Shown here piece after piece: positions 16,839-25,324 of a stretch of 47,260 nucleotides of DNA. The notes under the pieces are model-generated. The model was not told the DNA's origin. It did no database searches and saw only the letters and a list, made by a program, of their open reading frames with translations. Positions within the stretch are counted from its first letter, which is position 1. Every line of letters starts with the position of its first letter. Made by a program: the position numbers and the translations under genes. Source of the DNA: Candidatus Fibrimonadaceae bacterium (GTDB taxonomy: Bacteria; Fibrobacterota; Fibrobacteria; Fibrobacterales; Fibrobacteraceae); contig JAITFP010000036.1 of assembly GCA_031281275.1 (NCBI GenBank), positions 1-47,260 on the forward strand, given 5' to 3'.

Positions 16839-17807
16839 TTGGAAAAAAAGTTGATTTTAGGTGATTTTCTCGTGAGCATTACAAGCCTGAGGGAAAACCG
16901 TAGAGAATGGGGCGAAATACTGGAAAATTACCTTGCAGATTTCGTTAAAACAGCCAAAGCAAAAAAGACTTGGAAAACTCAAGTTGAAAAGCAAGTTTGC
17001 ACAATAAAAACTTGGTTTTCCAGTCAAAAAATAGTCTATTATGACGACTTGACAAGGGAAAAAGCTCGGGGCTATGCAGAGTGGCGGGGCAATAAATCTG
17101 CCTCCACCATAAACAAGGAACTTTTGAGGATAAGGTCAATCATAAGATTTGCCGAAAGGTACCTTGAGCAACAACCGAATTTTGCCTTTGAAAAAATAAA
17201 CGTAACGGAAACCAGTGAAAATACTAGACTTGTGACTCCTTTTTCCATTGAAGAGTGTAAAATTCTCTTAAAATGGTTAAAAAAATATCCATATTACCAC
17301 GACATGATTCTGCTTATGCTTTTGACTGGCATAGAGAGCAAAGCAGCAACCCTTATGACGATGGAATGGTGGAATATAAAGGAGAAAATGCTTTTTGTTT
17401 TTCCCCAGAAAATTTCTGGTGTTATAGACGCAAAAACACAGCACAGGGCAAGGAAAATTCCAATTAGCAGCACTATGTTTGAAATTTACAAGCGAGCGAA
17501 TATTTTCGTAGAAAACAGCGGTCGCAAGTTTAATCTCAAAAGCCAAAAACTGCTCAAGAAATGTTCCTTGCAAACGGGTATAAAAAACATACATTGCCAC
17601 AGATTCAGGCACACATTCGCAAGTCAGGCTTTGAGTGCTGGTTTTGACATCGTTAGGGTATCTAAAATGCTCGGTCACAAGAACATAAACATCACCTTGA
17701 AACACTATGCAGATTTTGTTTTCAGCGAAAGCGATGCGGGTTTTGAGGGAATGATTAAAGTTCACAAAGAATGGGTAAAATTTTTGAACGAAAATTATTT
17801 TAGCTAA
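16839..17807 (+). CDS. Tyrosine recombinase (candidate pilin-operon invertase)
   Basis: 322 residues from TTG 16839, 5 nt after AGGAGGG. Residues ~25-120 are the helical core-binding (SAM-like) domain (LENYLADFVKTAKAKKTWKTQ..., STINKELLRIRSIIRFAE). Residues ~135-310 are the catalytic domain with H254-R-F-R257-H (HRFRHTFASQAL), LGH280 and the nucleophile Y290 (LKHYADF). The first catalytic Arg, expected after TG[LIA] as in TGLR.SE, is replaced: TGIE166SK. The gene lies wholly between the two 15-bp inverted repeats; its TAA falls in the left arm of the right-hand palindrome, so it stays intact in either orientation. It sits between two divergent paralogous pilin operons, which strongly suggests it flips this segment. 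Confidence 0.9.
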   Translation: MEKKLILGDFLVSITSLRENRREWGEILENYLADFVKTAKAKKTWKTQVEKQVCTIKTWFSSQKIVYYDDLTREKARGYAEWRGNKSASTINKELLRIRSIIRFAERYLEQQPNFAFEKINVTETSENTRLVTPFSIEECKILLKWLKKYPYYHDMILLMLLTGIESKAATLMTMEWWNIKEKMLFVFPQKISGVIDAKTQHRARKIPISSTMFEIYKRANIFVENSGRKFNLKSQKLLKKCSLQTGIKNIHCHRFRHTFASQALSAGFDIVRVSKMLGHKNINITLKHYADFVFSESDAGFEGMIKVHKEWVKFLNENYFS

Positions 17808-17827
17808 CTGCCGGCGCGGCAGTTAGC
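17803..17827 (+). repeat. Palindromic crossover site (right), 11-3-11 bp
   Basis: GCTAACTGCCG, central GCG, then CGGCAGTTAGC: a perfect 11-bp inverted repeat with an asymmetric 3-bp centre. Bases 17810-17824 are the 15-bp repeat shared with 16704-16718. An in-frame TAG at 17801-17803 closes the fimT-B frame immediately before the site. No T-run follows on the plus strand, so it is a poor terminator. Confidence 0.85.
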
Positions 17828-18343
17828 CAAAATGGACGAAATTATACTGGGTTTACGCTGATAGAGGTGATGGTAGTTGTCATAATCATAGGCATACTAT
17901 CTACGCTTGCTTATTCCAGCTTAGTTGAATTAATTTCTACCAATCGTGCCAAAGAAGTAGCGCAGACAATAAGGACTTTCACGGAAAGAGCTTTGATGGA
18001 CGCAAAGCGGCAGAACAATATTGTTAGAATATGCATAACAGGCGATGTGATAATAGCCGAAGACCCTAATGGAACCACTGAATGTGGCAAAGGTAAAAGA
18101 ATTTCGAGCGAAGCTTTGAATAAAGGTTTTTCGTACCCACCAAATGTTCCTCTTAATGGTGAGAATTTCAACACTGGCATTACTTCAACAATTCGCATAG
18201 GTCTTTCTGGCATAGCTATTGAAGGTTATTTTGCCGTATGCGATTCTAGAGGTTACTGCGGTGGTGCTGTGAAATCTTTAACTGAAAATTCATTCAAGGC
18301 ACAAATAAAACGAGGAAATAATACAGACTGGAGGGCTTTATGA
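17810..18343 (+). CDS. FimT/GspH-like prepilin, copy B, headless (silent until inversion)
   Basis: The open frame starts at the crossover repeat and reads AGAAVSQNGRNYTG then FTLIEVMVVVIIIGILSTLAYSS, aligned residue for residue with copy A from its leader position A-G-A-A-V onward (A: AGAAVSKNGGIYNG). No plausible start codon precedes the prepilin core, and a stop lies 2 codons upstream of the repeat. Inversion of 16704-17824 would supply ATG, leader, ribosome-binding site and promoter in the correct frame. The region after ~residue 60 differs from copy A in scattered positions (EDPNGTTECGKGKRIS). I therefore read it as the silent partner, not a decayed pseudogene. Confidence 0.85.
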   Translation, partial: AGAAVSQNGRNYTGFTLIEVMVVVIIIGILSTLAYSSLVELISTNRAKEVAQTIRTFTERALMDAKRQNNIVRICITGDVIIAEDPNGTTECGKGKRISSEALNKGFSYPPNVPLNGENFNTGITSTIRIGLSGIAIEGYFAVCDSRGYCGGAVKSLTENSFKAQIKRGNNTDWRAL

Positions 18344-18828
18344 AAAAAGGCTTTGGTCTCCTTGAAGTTCTCGTTGCCGCATTGGTGCTAGGTTTTTTGG
18401 TTATTGCGTTAAATAGATTGCAACTCGGAAATCGCGAGGCAATTTTGCGCATAAGGGCGCGTGATGCTGCCAATATTATTGCGCAACATGTTTTGGATTC
18501 GTTGGGAGCCTTAGGTATAAATTCGCTTGATGGAACGGATACGGATCCAATAATAAATGACAACATAAACGATCCTAATGCAGGTCGTGAGTACGAATTT
18601 GAAGGTAAAAACGGTAAAGCATCAATGAGATTTTTTGTGACTGTAATATACTCCCCTGCGAATTCTAACAATTCCAGCAATTCCAACAGATTCATAGACG
18701 AAAACATAGATGAAAGTACCAATTTAGTATCGGCAAGTAGTCAATTTGCAAAAAACATTCAAGCAACCGTTAAGTGGAAATTTAAGGACTCATACCAATC
18801 CATAAAAATGTCAAAGGTGGTGAGGTAA
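18340..18828 (+). CDS. PilV-like minor prepilin, copy B
   Basis: 162 residues, MKKGFGLLEVLVAALVLGFLVIALNRLQ, prepilin site G|F with Glu+5. ATGA overlap with fimT-B as in operon A. The residues after ~65 (DGTDTDPIINDNINDPNAGREYEFEGKNGKASMRFFVTVIYSPANSNNSSN) diverge from copy A, but the C-terminus (ATVKWKFKDSYQSIKMSKVVR) is again almost identical. Second gene of operon B; no separate promoter seen. Confidence 0.88.
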   Translation: MKKGFGLLEVLVAALVLGFLVIALNRLQLGNREAILRIRARDAANIIAQHVLDSLGALGINSLDGTDTDPIINDNINDPNAGREYEFEGKNGKASMRFFVTVIYSPANSNNSSNSNRFIDENIDESTNLVSASSQFAKNIQATVKWKFKDSYQSIKMSKVVR

Positions 18829-18830
18829 AT

Positions 18831-20168
18831 ATGAAACGCGCATTTACCTTAATAGAACTCCTCGTCTATATGGCAATAATGAGTTTCATCATAATTGTGG
18901 CAGGGCGAGTTTTTAGTGATTCAACCGCTATGCGTGTGCGTAGCCAGAATATGCTCAAAAGCAGTGAGGAAATTGGTAAGGTTGCAAATTTGATTAGCGA
19001 AGATATTTCACAAATGGGTGTCAAGGAATGGTGGGGACAGACCAATGACAACGAATATAAAAAAGAGGTGTACTGGGATGAGAACAAAGATTTCTCTTCT
19101 TACGAACTCATCAGAACGGAATTACCAGATAACGTTTATGCTGACAAACTAACTTTTCTTAAAGCCGTGTTTAATGATGCTGGAGAGTTCTCAGGCGTCC
19201 TCAGAATAACTTGGTACACCAAAGAAAAAAGTCTTTTCCGTAAATGTGAGGTAAAAAAAGACATCAAAACATCTTCCTCTTTAAACGATTGTAGAAATAA
19301 CCCCGATGTCTTAATTGCTACGGACATTGCTAACTTCAAGCTAACCCCATATAGGCAAGTGCAAGATATACTTTTTGAAAATTTCTTCCACTTATATCCA
19401 AGACTATCATCTGGAGCTGGAATTAACGATCCAAATATAAGATTTGTAACTCCAGATAATTTGGTGAATCCGTCTGGTGCTAAAATGGAAGTATCTGGTT
19501 TTGAAAAAAATTCTTCTGAAACAGATAAACGCCGCTATGAGTTTTACCTTGCCAAATATACAGAAGATCTACTTAATAGTTATAGTTGGATTAATTGCGA
19601 AAAGTTGCCTCTTAAAAAAGATAGTGGTAAAATCGTAATTGAATTCAAAATGCCTTTCACAAACGACCAAGATAAGGCGGAAAAATATTACAATAGTACT
19701 CAGTTTATGCATGGCAAAGACCATCTCTCCATAGGATTTAGAAAAAACAATGGAGAAAGAATTCCTGATGCACCTGACGATATCCTTTTCTATCCACCGC
19801 AATCTGGAGAAGCCAAAGAGTTAAAAAGACATCTTGAATTTTCGGTAAAAAAAAATGTGGAAGATGCCTGTGTTGCAATAACTTTTGCTTTCTACTCACC
19901 CACAGCTTACCTAGGCACGTACGCGTTCAGCGATTTTAAAGTCTTTCGCAAGGCAGAACATTTTCAGCCGCCGCTACCAGAGAAACCTAACTATGGCATA
20001 GGCAATGATGACACCGTTGAAAAAAGAGATGAGAAAAAAAGCGTGAAAGCCTTTGAGCTTATATTGGAGATAAATCACAAAGGCGAAAAAGCAGGAACCT
20101 TTTCACAAAAGGGAACAGGAATAATAATAGCAACCCCTAACAATGGCATAGAAGAAGAGACTGAGTAA
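18831..20168 (+). CDS. PilW-like minor prepilin, copy B (intact)
   Basis: 445 residues: MKRAFTLIELLVYMAIMSFIIIVAGRVFSDSTAMRVRSQN, a normal short-leader prepilin cleaved before FTLIE. Two bases after pilV-B's TAA, with GAGGTAAAT before the ATG. It is the uninterrupted counterpart of pilW-A: the N-terminal 60 residues and the C-terminal EKKSVKAFEL...KAGTFSQKGTGIIIATPNNG are strongly conserved, the middle is more variable. The comparison defines the insertion in copy A. Confidence 0.9.
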   Translation: MKRAFTLIELLVYMAIMSFIIIVAGRVFSDSTAMRVRSQNMLKSSEEIGKVANLISEDISQMGVKEWWGQTNDNEYKKEVYWDENKDFSSYELIRTELPDNVYADKLTFLKAVFNDAGEFSGVLRITWYTKEKSLFRKCEVKKDIKTSSSLNDCRNNPDVLIATDIANFKLTPYRQVQDILFENFFHLYPRLSSGAGINDPNIRFVTPDNLVNPSGAKMEVSGFEKNSSETDKRRYEFYLAKYTEDLLNSYSWINCEKLPLKKDSGKIVIEFKMPFTNDQDKAEKYYNSTQFMHGKDHLSIGFRKNNGERIPDAPDDILFYPPQSGEAKELKRHLEFSVKKNVEDACVAITFAFYSPTAYLGTYAFSDFKVFRKAEHFQPPLPEKPNYGIGNDDTVEKRDEKKSVKAFELILEINHKGEKAGTFSQKGTGIIIATPNNGIEEETE

Positions 20169-20178
20169 AGGAGGTTTT

Positions 20179-23100
20179 ATGAAACGCGGTATATCCCTAA
20201 TAGCTGTTTTGATGTTTATGCTTGCCGCTACAACGGCGAGCGTGGTCATTTTCCGTATGCTCAGTTCGGAGAATTTCTCCAGCGGAGCTAGGCTCAAAGC
20301 CAGCGAGGCTTATCAGGCAAGTGAGAGCGGCATAGATGTGGTGCGTAGCTGGCTAACAAGCCGCGGTACGGAAGCCGGTGATTTAGTGACTCAATACATG
20401 GATCAAACTTTGAATCCGGACAAAAAACCAGTTAAGATGAATTTAGGCAACATAAGTAGCGATAGGGAGCAAAATTTTGATGCTTATATTATGGGAATAG
20501 ATGTTTCTGGTGTGAAGAGTGGTAAACCTATGAAGATGAAAATTTTAGTGGATGGTAAAGGAAGAGATAACTCAAAAGTTACGCAAACGGCAATATTGAG
20601 TGTGAATGGGTTGCATCAAATCTACGTAACAGCACCTCAGAAGCAGTCATCTTCATCCTCAGCAAAGCTATCTTCATCATCATCAAAGCCATCTTCATCA
20701 TCAAAGCCATCTTCATCATCATCGTCAACGGTGGCATCTGGATGCAAGCGTACACTTCCTGACTTGTGGGGAAATTTAGCAACAGCTGGCGTGGTAAAAG
20801 CGAGGACTATGATTATAACCCAAACACCAAATGTTTGCAATGGTGGTGGTCAAGCTCTTAACAGAATTACAATAGGTACGGCTAAAGAACCCGGTTGGTT
20901 GATATTAGACGGGAATTACTACACCAACAATGGTATAGAAGTTTATGGCGATGTGTACGTAAAGGGAAAATTTGATTTGTGCGCAAGCGGCAACGATTTT
21001 ATCAAAGGCAATTTATATATTGGGGGAGAGTTTCATCCCAGAGTTTCTTTCGGCACTCTCAGTATTGGCGGTTCGGCATATTTTGCAGATATTATAAATC
21101 CAAATGTTCCACCCCAAAATGTTTGCATTCCTGGTGGTGGAACAGTACAGTTCGGTTGCCAAGGACAGTTGGGCGGAACTGTAAGAGTTGATGGCAATGT
21201 CACTATGTTGAAACCATATTTAGCTTACACCGCCAATGGCACAGGTAGCTGGGCAGGCGGTGGCGGCAGTTTGAATTTTGATATTGGCGGCAGTTTGGTT
21301 ATGGGACCTAATTCTTATATAGATTTGAGTTATGAAAATAAATACAATATTTCCTCTAGTAAATTTGAAGTTCAGCAAAATGTATCAATTAAACAATTAT
21401 TTCCTAGTGGTGCGTATTTACGTTATTATCCAAATAGAGATAGTAGTACTAAGACTACTGAATATAATCTTTGGCCCATGTTTGGCAAAAGCTCCAATTC
21501 TCAGTTGTGTTTGAATCAGTCTCCAACTTCAAATAAAGACACACTAGGGTATAAACTTCACATGTTCGGTACAAGGCCAACCGCTTTTCATTTAAAAACA
21601 ATGAGTACAGGTAATACTAATAACTGTACTGGTGAATCAAACTGGAACGCAGATCCTCTGAAAGATTTAGAAGCGGAAATTTTAAGTAGTTCTGGAAGTA
21701 GTTCTAATTCTAATAGAAGTTGCAACAGACCGCCAATAAAAATGGGAGATGAAGCACCGTTTGATATTAAGGCATTAAAAGATAATAATTTTGCTACACC
21801 ACTCCCTACTTGGATAAATACAAATTGCTTTACGAATGGGGTGAATAGTGAGCAAAAAAGTCTCTTGGAGGGACTTAACGATTGCTACAACAGCAACAAC
21901 CTTTACAATGGATGGTTTGTTGTTTATATAAAAAATCAGAACCTATTTAAACAAAATGGAGTTGGAAGCCTAGGAGGTAGTACCCAAGATCCTCGCAAAT
22001 ATTTCATAATATTTGATATGGCAGCTTTTCCAAACACGTACACCAGAAATTTATATCTCCCGCCAACTGGTCCAAATGCCAATATTATGCTTTATTTCCC
22101 GAAAGGTTATGGTAGCAGCGATGGATACTGCACTCAGGATAATTGCAAAATTGAATTTATGGGAAATGAAAATGGCAAATCTACGTTTTTATCAAAGTAT
22201 AATTATTTCATTTTCAGTGATGGCGATATATGGGGATTTGACACCACAAATGAAAGAACGCTTCACGGCAATGTTTTTATGAATATGTGCACTGTTATGA
22301 ACTCGGGAAATCCACGAAACCCGTATTTCCAATCTGAAGGCAACGACAACTTTGTGGATCTACTGACAAAATCTGGAATAATTAAACCACACCCTCAATT
22401 CGCCTGCGGATTCTCCAGCAGTTCAAGTGTGTCAAGTTCAAGTTCAAAACCGAGCAGTTCAAGTTCAAAACCAAGTAGCTCAAGTTCAAGACCGAGTAGC
22501 TCAAGCACAATGTCAAGCAGTTCGAGCGAAGAGTTTAAAGACAGCGGATTTGACGATAAACCATGGATACCAGTTTCTGCCCGTCTTGCGGTAAAGGTGG
22601 AGAGCAAGGAAATAAGAAGAGAGGCAGCTCCTGTAGCTGCGAATGAACATATAGTACTTAAACCCTCAATGCTTGTAATGCCGCGTGTGGTACGCATAAA
22701 ACCTGGGACGACGAATAATATAAAGGATTTCTACTCCTATATACCCCTAAACGGAGCACCAAAGGGTAATAATATCCAGCATCCAGACCCTATTTGCGAC
22801 AATGGCTTTAACTTAAATGGTACCAATACCGAAAATCTCTATAAATGCAGTTTCTCTGAAACTCCTAATGGTCCTAGGTATTCGCCTTTCTACGTGCTTG
22901 TAGGAACCCCAAGTATCAATGTTGACGAAATGAACGAAGGAGCAATAGCAACTTGCAAGTTTCCTTTAAGTACATATACGCAAGGACAGAATATAAAGCC
23001 TAAAATTTATTGCAATAACGATGAAAATAATCAAGAAGGCCTAGGCGAGGCAGAATTTGAATTTTACGGCGGCGAGAGACTATTACATAAAAATATTGAC

Positions 23101-24906
23101 AACTGGAGACAAAACGGATCTGCCTACTTTGCTGGTCGCGAAATACCCAAAGGTTACTACAAAGAAAGAGACGATATCATAATGGTAACTGTAGCTGGAG
23201 TTTGCGGTGGCGCTGTCCAAACACTATGTACCCCCACTCTTACAATAAAAGAACCGTGGTGTAATATGAGCGGATTATTCCCAACTAGCACGTCTATACC
23301 TGCCCCAACTTACGGCTGCGGAAAAAACGTATCAGTAACAGCAAACAACCCAAAATTCAGCGTTTCTCTTCCGGGTGATGACTCAATAAGTATAAATGCC
23401 CCTGATTGGAATAATGCTGGCACCCCACCCCACGGCGGTTTTCACACTGCTGGAAGTGATAGAATGGTTCGTATGTTCCAAATTGATTGCGATGGACATA
23501 CATTAACTTATGGTTCAATAAATGGTGGTGGAATGGAATGTGGAATAATTGATGTTACTGGCGGTAGTAGCGGCGGCGGTAATGATGTCGTTACAGTTGA
23601 TTGCACAGGAAAAGCTACTTGTTCTCTTGATAGAACATGTTACGGGCTAAACGTACCAAGACCAAACTTCAGTTGCCTAGGAGGAGCCGAAGCTGGCTCA
23701 ATCGTCAAATTCAGATATACTACAGACGGTACCTTATCAGGAAATGCTCCCAATTGGAATTCGGGACAAAGCCATGATTTTAGTGGAGCTAGAATGACGG
23801 ATATTTATATGTACGAAATTACCTGTGATGGAGAAGTCTTACGTTGTGGCAAGCCCGACAATACCGATAGAGGAATTAGGTGTACTCCCACTACCATTGA
23901 CATAAAAAGCAATATTAACCAATGCCCAGGTTCTGGCTACGTTGAGCTTACTGCCACTTGCAACTGGGAAGGAGCTGGAAAAACTATGTTTACCGGACAA
24001 AACGCTCCCACTGAACCAACAATTACTTGTTCTCAGGGATCTTCGCTCACATCCACTCCTAATTGGAATTACCTTCCACCACAGTCTCTAAGTTCCAATA
24101 CAACTTACACTCCTATTCCGAATAACGTGCAGTGTAGTGGGCAAACACCTAGTAGTATTTCAAGCTGCGGCACTTTAACCGTGAAACGAGCACCTACAAT
24201 TAACAGTTGCGATATAAATAATTCAACCTCTTGGCCAGCAGAGCCAACGCAGTCAATATCTTTAAATGACCCAGACAATGTTTGTTCTGCCAATAATAGT
24301 AACACCCCAAATTCAGATTGGCAAGATGTAGTTTGGACATATAATAAAGATGGTGGTTCTGATGTAAGCAAAAGATGGTCGGAAATTTACAATGGAGCTG
24401 GCAGATACATAATCCGTAGCGTATCTGGCAAATGTGGTAGTTATACAACAACACTAACACGCAATTGTTCAGGTACCATAACGGTAAGTTCGGCATCAAG
24501 CAGTTCGTCAAGGGCAAGCAGTAGCTCCGTACGGAGTAGCAGTTCTGTGCGGAGCAGCAGTTCTAGTGCTGGTGGCGGCACAACGTGCGCATATCAGGCC
24601 AGTTGGTGCCCCAACGTGAATTGGGCAACTGGCATACAATGGGGAACTGCTGCAGGCAATCCACCAGCAAACGGCTGCTATTTTGTAAGTAATCAAAATC
24701 CAGGAAGTCCATATTGTAGTCAATGCGATAGTGGTAACACTTGTTTGATAAATGGTAAGAGTTGTAACAATTGCAATAGTAATAATTGCACAACTACCGC
24801 TGATGGGGGTTATTATATTTATGTATCCAAGCAGGCTAACACGCAAGCGAATTTTCAAAATATTGGCAGTGCATTAACCAAGCCAACTTGTACACCGCCA
24901 CAATAG
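20179..24906 (+). CDS. Giant PilX-like pilin-associated protein, copy B
   Basis: 1575 residues; the first ~140 residues closely match copy A (MKRGISLIAVLMFMLAATTAS...). Three polyserine linkers (~156-186, ~748-784, ~1438-1465) divide it: membrane helix and stalk; Gly/Asn-rich beta-solenoid-like domain (DLWGNLATAGVVKARTMIIT...); a domain starting PWIPVSARLAVKVESKEI that is shared with copy A; then Cys-rich modules (~1043-1133 and ~1161-1245); and a Cys-rich tail (~1466-1575) with no similarity to copy A's tail. The N-terminal linker is Ser-rich here but Pro/Glu-rich in A. AAAGGAGG precedes the ATG. Probably exported with the minor pilins as a pilus tip or surface adhesin; silent in the present orientation. 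Confidence 0.85.
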   Translation: MKRGISLIAVLMFMLAATTASVVIFRMLSSENFSSGARLKASEAYQASESGIDVVRSWLTSRGTEAGDLVTQYMDQTLNPDKKPVKMNLGNISSDREQNFDAYIMGIDVSGVKSGKPMKMKILVDGKGRDNSKVTQTAILSVNGLHQIYVTAPQKQSSSSSAKLSSSSSKPSSSSKPSSSSSSTVASGCKRTLPDLWGNLATAGVVKARTMIITQTPNVCNGGGQALNRITIGTAKEPGWLILDGNYYTNNGIEVYGDVYVKGKFDLCASGNDFIKGNLYIGGEFHPRVSFGTLSIGGSAYFADIINPNVPPQNVCIPGGGTVQFGCQGQLGGTVRVDGNVTMLKPYLAYTANGTGSWAGGGGSLNFDIGGSLVMGPNSYIDLSYENKYNISSSKFEVQQNVSIKQLFPSGAYLRYYPNRDSSTKTTEYNLWPMFGKSSNSQLCLNQSPTSNKDTLGYKLHMFGTRPTAFHLKTMSTGNTNNCTGESNWNADPLKDLEAEILSSSGSSSNSNRSCNRPPIKMGDEAPFDIKALKDNNFATPLPTWINTNCFTNGVNSEQKSLLEGLNDCYNSNNLYNGWFVVYIKNQNLFKQNGVGSLGGSTQDPRKYFIIFDMAAFPNTYTRNLYLPPTGPNANIMLYFPKGYGSSDGYCTQDNCKIEFMGNENGKSTFLSKYNYFIFSDGDIWGFDTTNERTLHGNVFMNMCTVMNSGNPRNPYFQSEGNDNFVDLLTKSGIIKPHPQFACGFSSSSSVSSSSSKPSSSSSKPSSSSSRPSSSSTMSSSSSEEFKDSGFDDKPWIPVSARLAVKVESKEIRREAAPVAANEHIVLKPSMLVMPRVVRIKPGTTNNIKDFYSYIPLNGAPKGNNIQHPDPICDNGFNLNGTNTENLYKCSFSETPNGPRYSPFYVLVGTPSINVDEMNEGAIATCKFPLSTYTQGQNIKPKIYCNNDENNQEGLGEAEFEFYGGERLLHKNIDNWRQNGSAYFAGREIPKGYYKERDDIIMVTVAGVCGGAVQTLCTPTLTIKEPWCNMSGLFPTSTSIPAPTYGCGKNVSVTANNPKFSVSLPGDDSISINAPDWNNAGTPPHGGFHTAGSDRMVRMFQIDCDGHTLTYGSINGGGMECGIIDVTGGSSGGGNDVVTVDCTGKATCSLDRTCYGLNVPRPNFSCLGGAEAGSIVKFRYTTDGTLSGNAPNWNSGQSHDFSGARMTDIYMYEITCDGEVLRCGKPDNTDRGIRCTPTTIDIKSNINQCPGSGYVELTATCNWEGAGKTMFTGQNAPTEPTITCSQGSSLTSTPNWNYLPPQSLSSNTTYTPIPNNVQCSGQTPSSISSCGTLTVKRAPTINSCDINNSTSWPAEPTQSISLNDPDNVCSANNSNTPNSDWQDVVWTYNKDGGSDVSKRWSEIYNGAGRYIIRSVSGKCGSYTTTLTRNCSGTITVSSASSSSSRASSSSVRSSSSVRSSSSSAGGGTTCAYQASWCPNVNWATGIQWGTAAGNPPANGCYFVSNQNPGSPYCSQCDSGNTCLINGKSCNNCNSNNCTTTADGGYYIYVSKQANTQANFQNIGSALTKPTCTPPQ

Positions 24907-24991
24907 CAGTTCCGTACGGAGCAACAGCTCTAGCACTGCGAGTGTGTGGATAATTAATCTTTCCACTGGGCACACACCCAGCGGAGAAACA
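24907..24991 (+). other. Remnant of a second polyserine-linker/tail coding end after the copy B stop
   Basis: Right after the stop, bases continue as another linker-like frame (AGC AGT TCC GTA CGG AGC AAC AGC TCT AGC), then a short tail ending in TAG at about 24991. The linker DNA resembles the one inside copy B before its tail (~24520-24565). This is what would remain if a new tail cassette had been placed in front of an older one. Confidence 0.5.
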
Positions 24992-25030
24992 TAGGAATTC
25001 AATATTCTGCTAATCGGGGTTCTGACAATG

Positions 25031-25066
25031 CCTCCGCTATGCAGTTGCGGGGCGGGTTTGTTTGAG
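25031..25066 (+). repeat. 36-bp repeat, copy 1
   Basis: Begins CCTCCGCTATGCAGTTGCGG and ends GTTTGTTTGAG; identical over 36 bp to 26346-26381. It precedes the ParE-type toxin-antitoxin pair. Confidence 0.8.
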
Positions 25067-25102
25067 AAGGATTTTCTACATTATTCAATGAGAGGTAAAT
25101 AT

Positions 25103-25324
25103 ATGGCAACAGAAACAGAGGTTTTGGCAAATGAGACGGAAATAACGAATGCCCTGAATGTTTTTGGACTTGGCAATTTTGTGCCTGGTGTGTTAGATGA
25201 AATTGAAATGAACAAAAGATTTAAGAAAAGCTTAGAGCAAGACGATAGGGGAGAAACATTCCCTATAGAGCAACTTGAAAAACAATTTACGGAAAATCTT
25301 AAAAATGGCTACTATTGCAAATAG
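25103..25324 (+). CDS. Antitoxin-like small protein
   Basis: 73 residues from ATG 25103 (MATETEVLANETEITNALN); GAGAGGTAAAT upstream fits a ribosome-binding site better than the longer ORF start at 25028, which lies in the repeat. Acidic and followed with overlap by a ParE-like toxin, the usual order antitoxin-toxin. The family itself is not recognised; assignment rests mainly on context. Confidence 0.6.
   Translation: MATETEVLANETEITNALNVFGLGNFVPGVLDEIEMNKRFKKSLEQDDRGETFPIEQLEKQFTENLKNGYYCK

Noticed and set aside
17803-17827. Perfect 11-3-11 hairpin read as a terminator of the recombinase gene
   Set aside because: No T-run follows on the plus strand, and 15 bp of it recur inverted inside fimT-A, which a terminator would not explain.
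24963-24984. Hairpin CTGGG-CACACA-CCCAG after giant gene B as its terminator
   Set aside because: The stem is only 5 bp and is not followed by a T-run. No convincing terminator for operon B was found.
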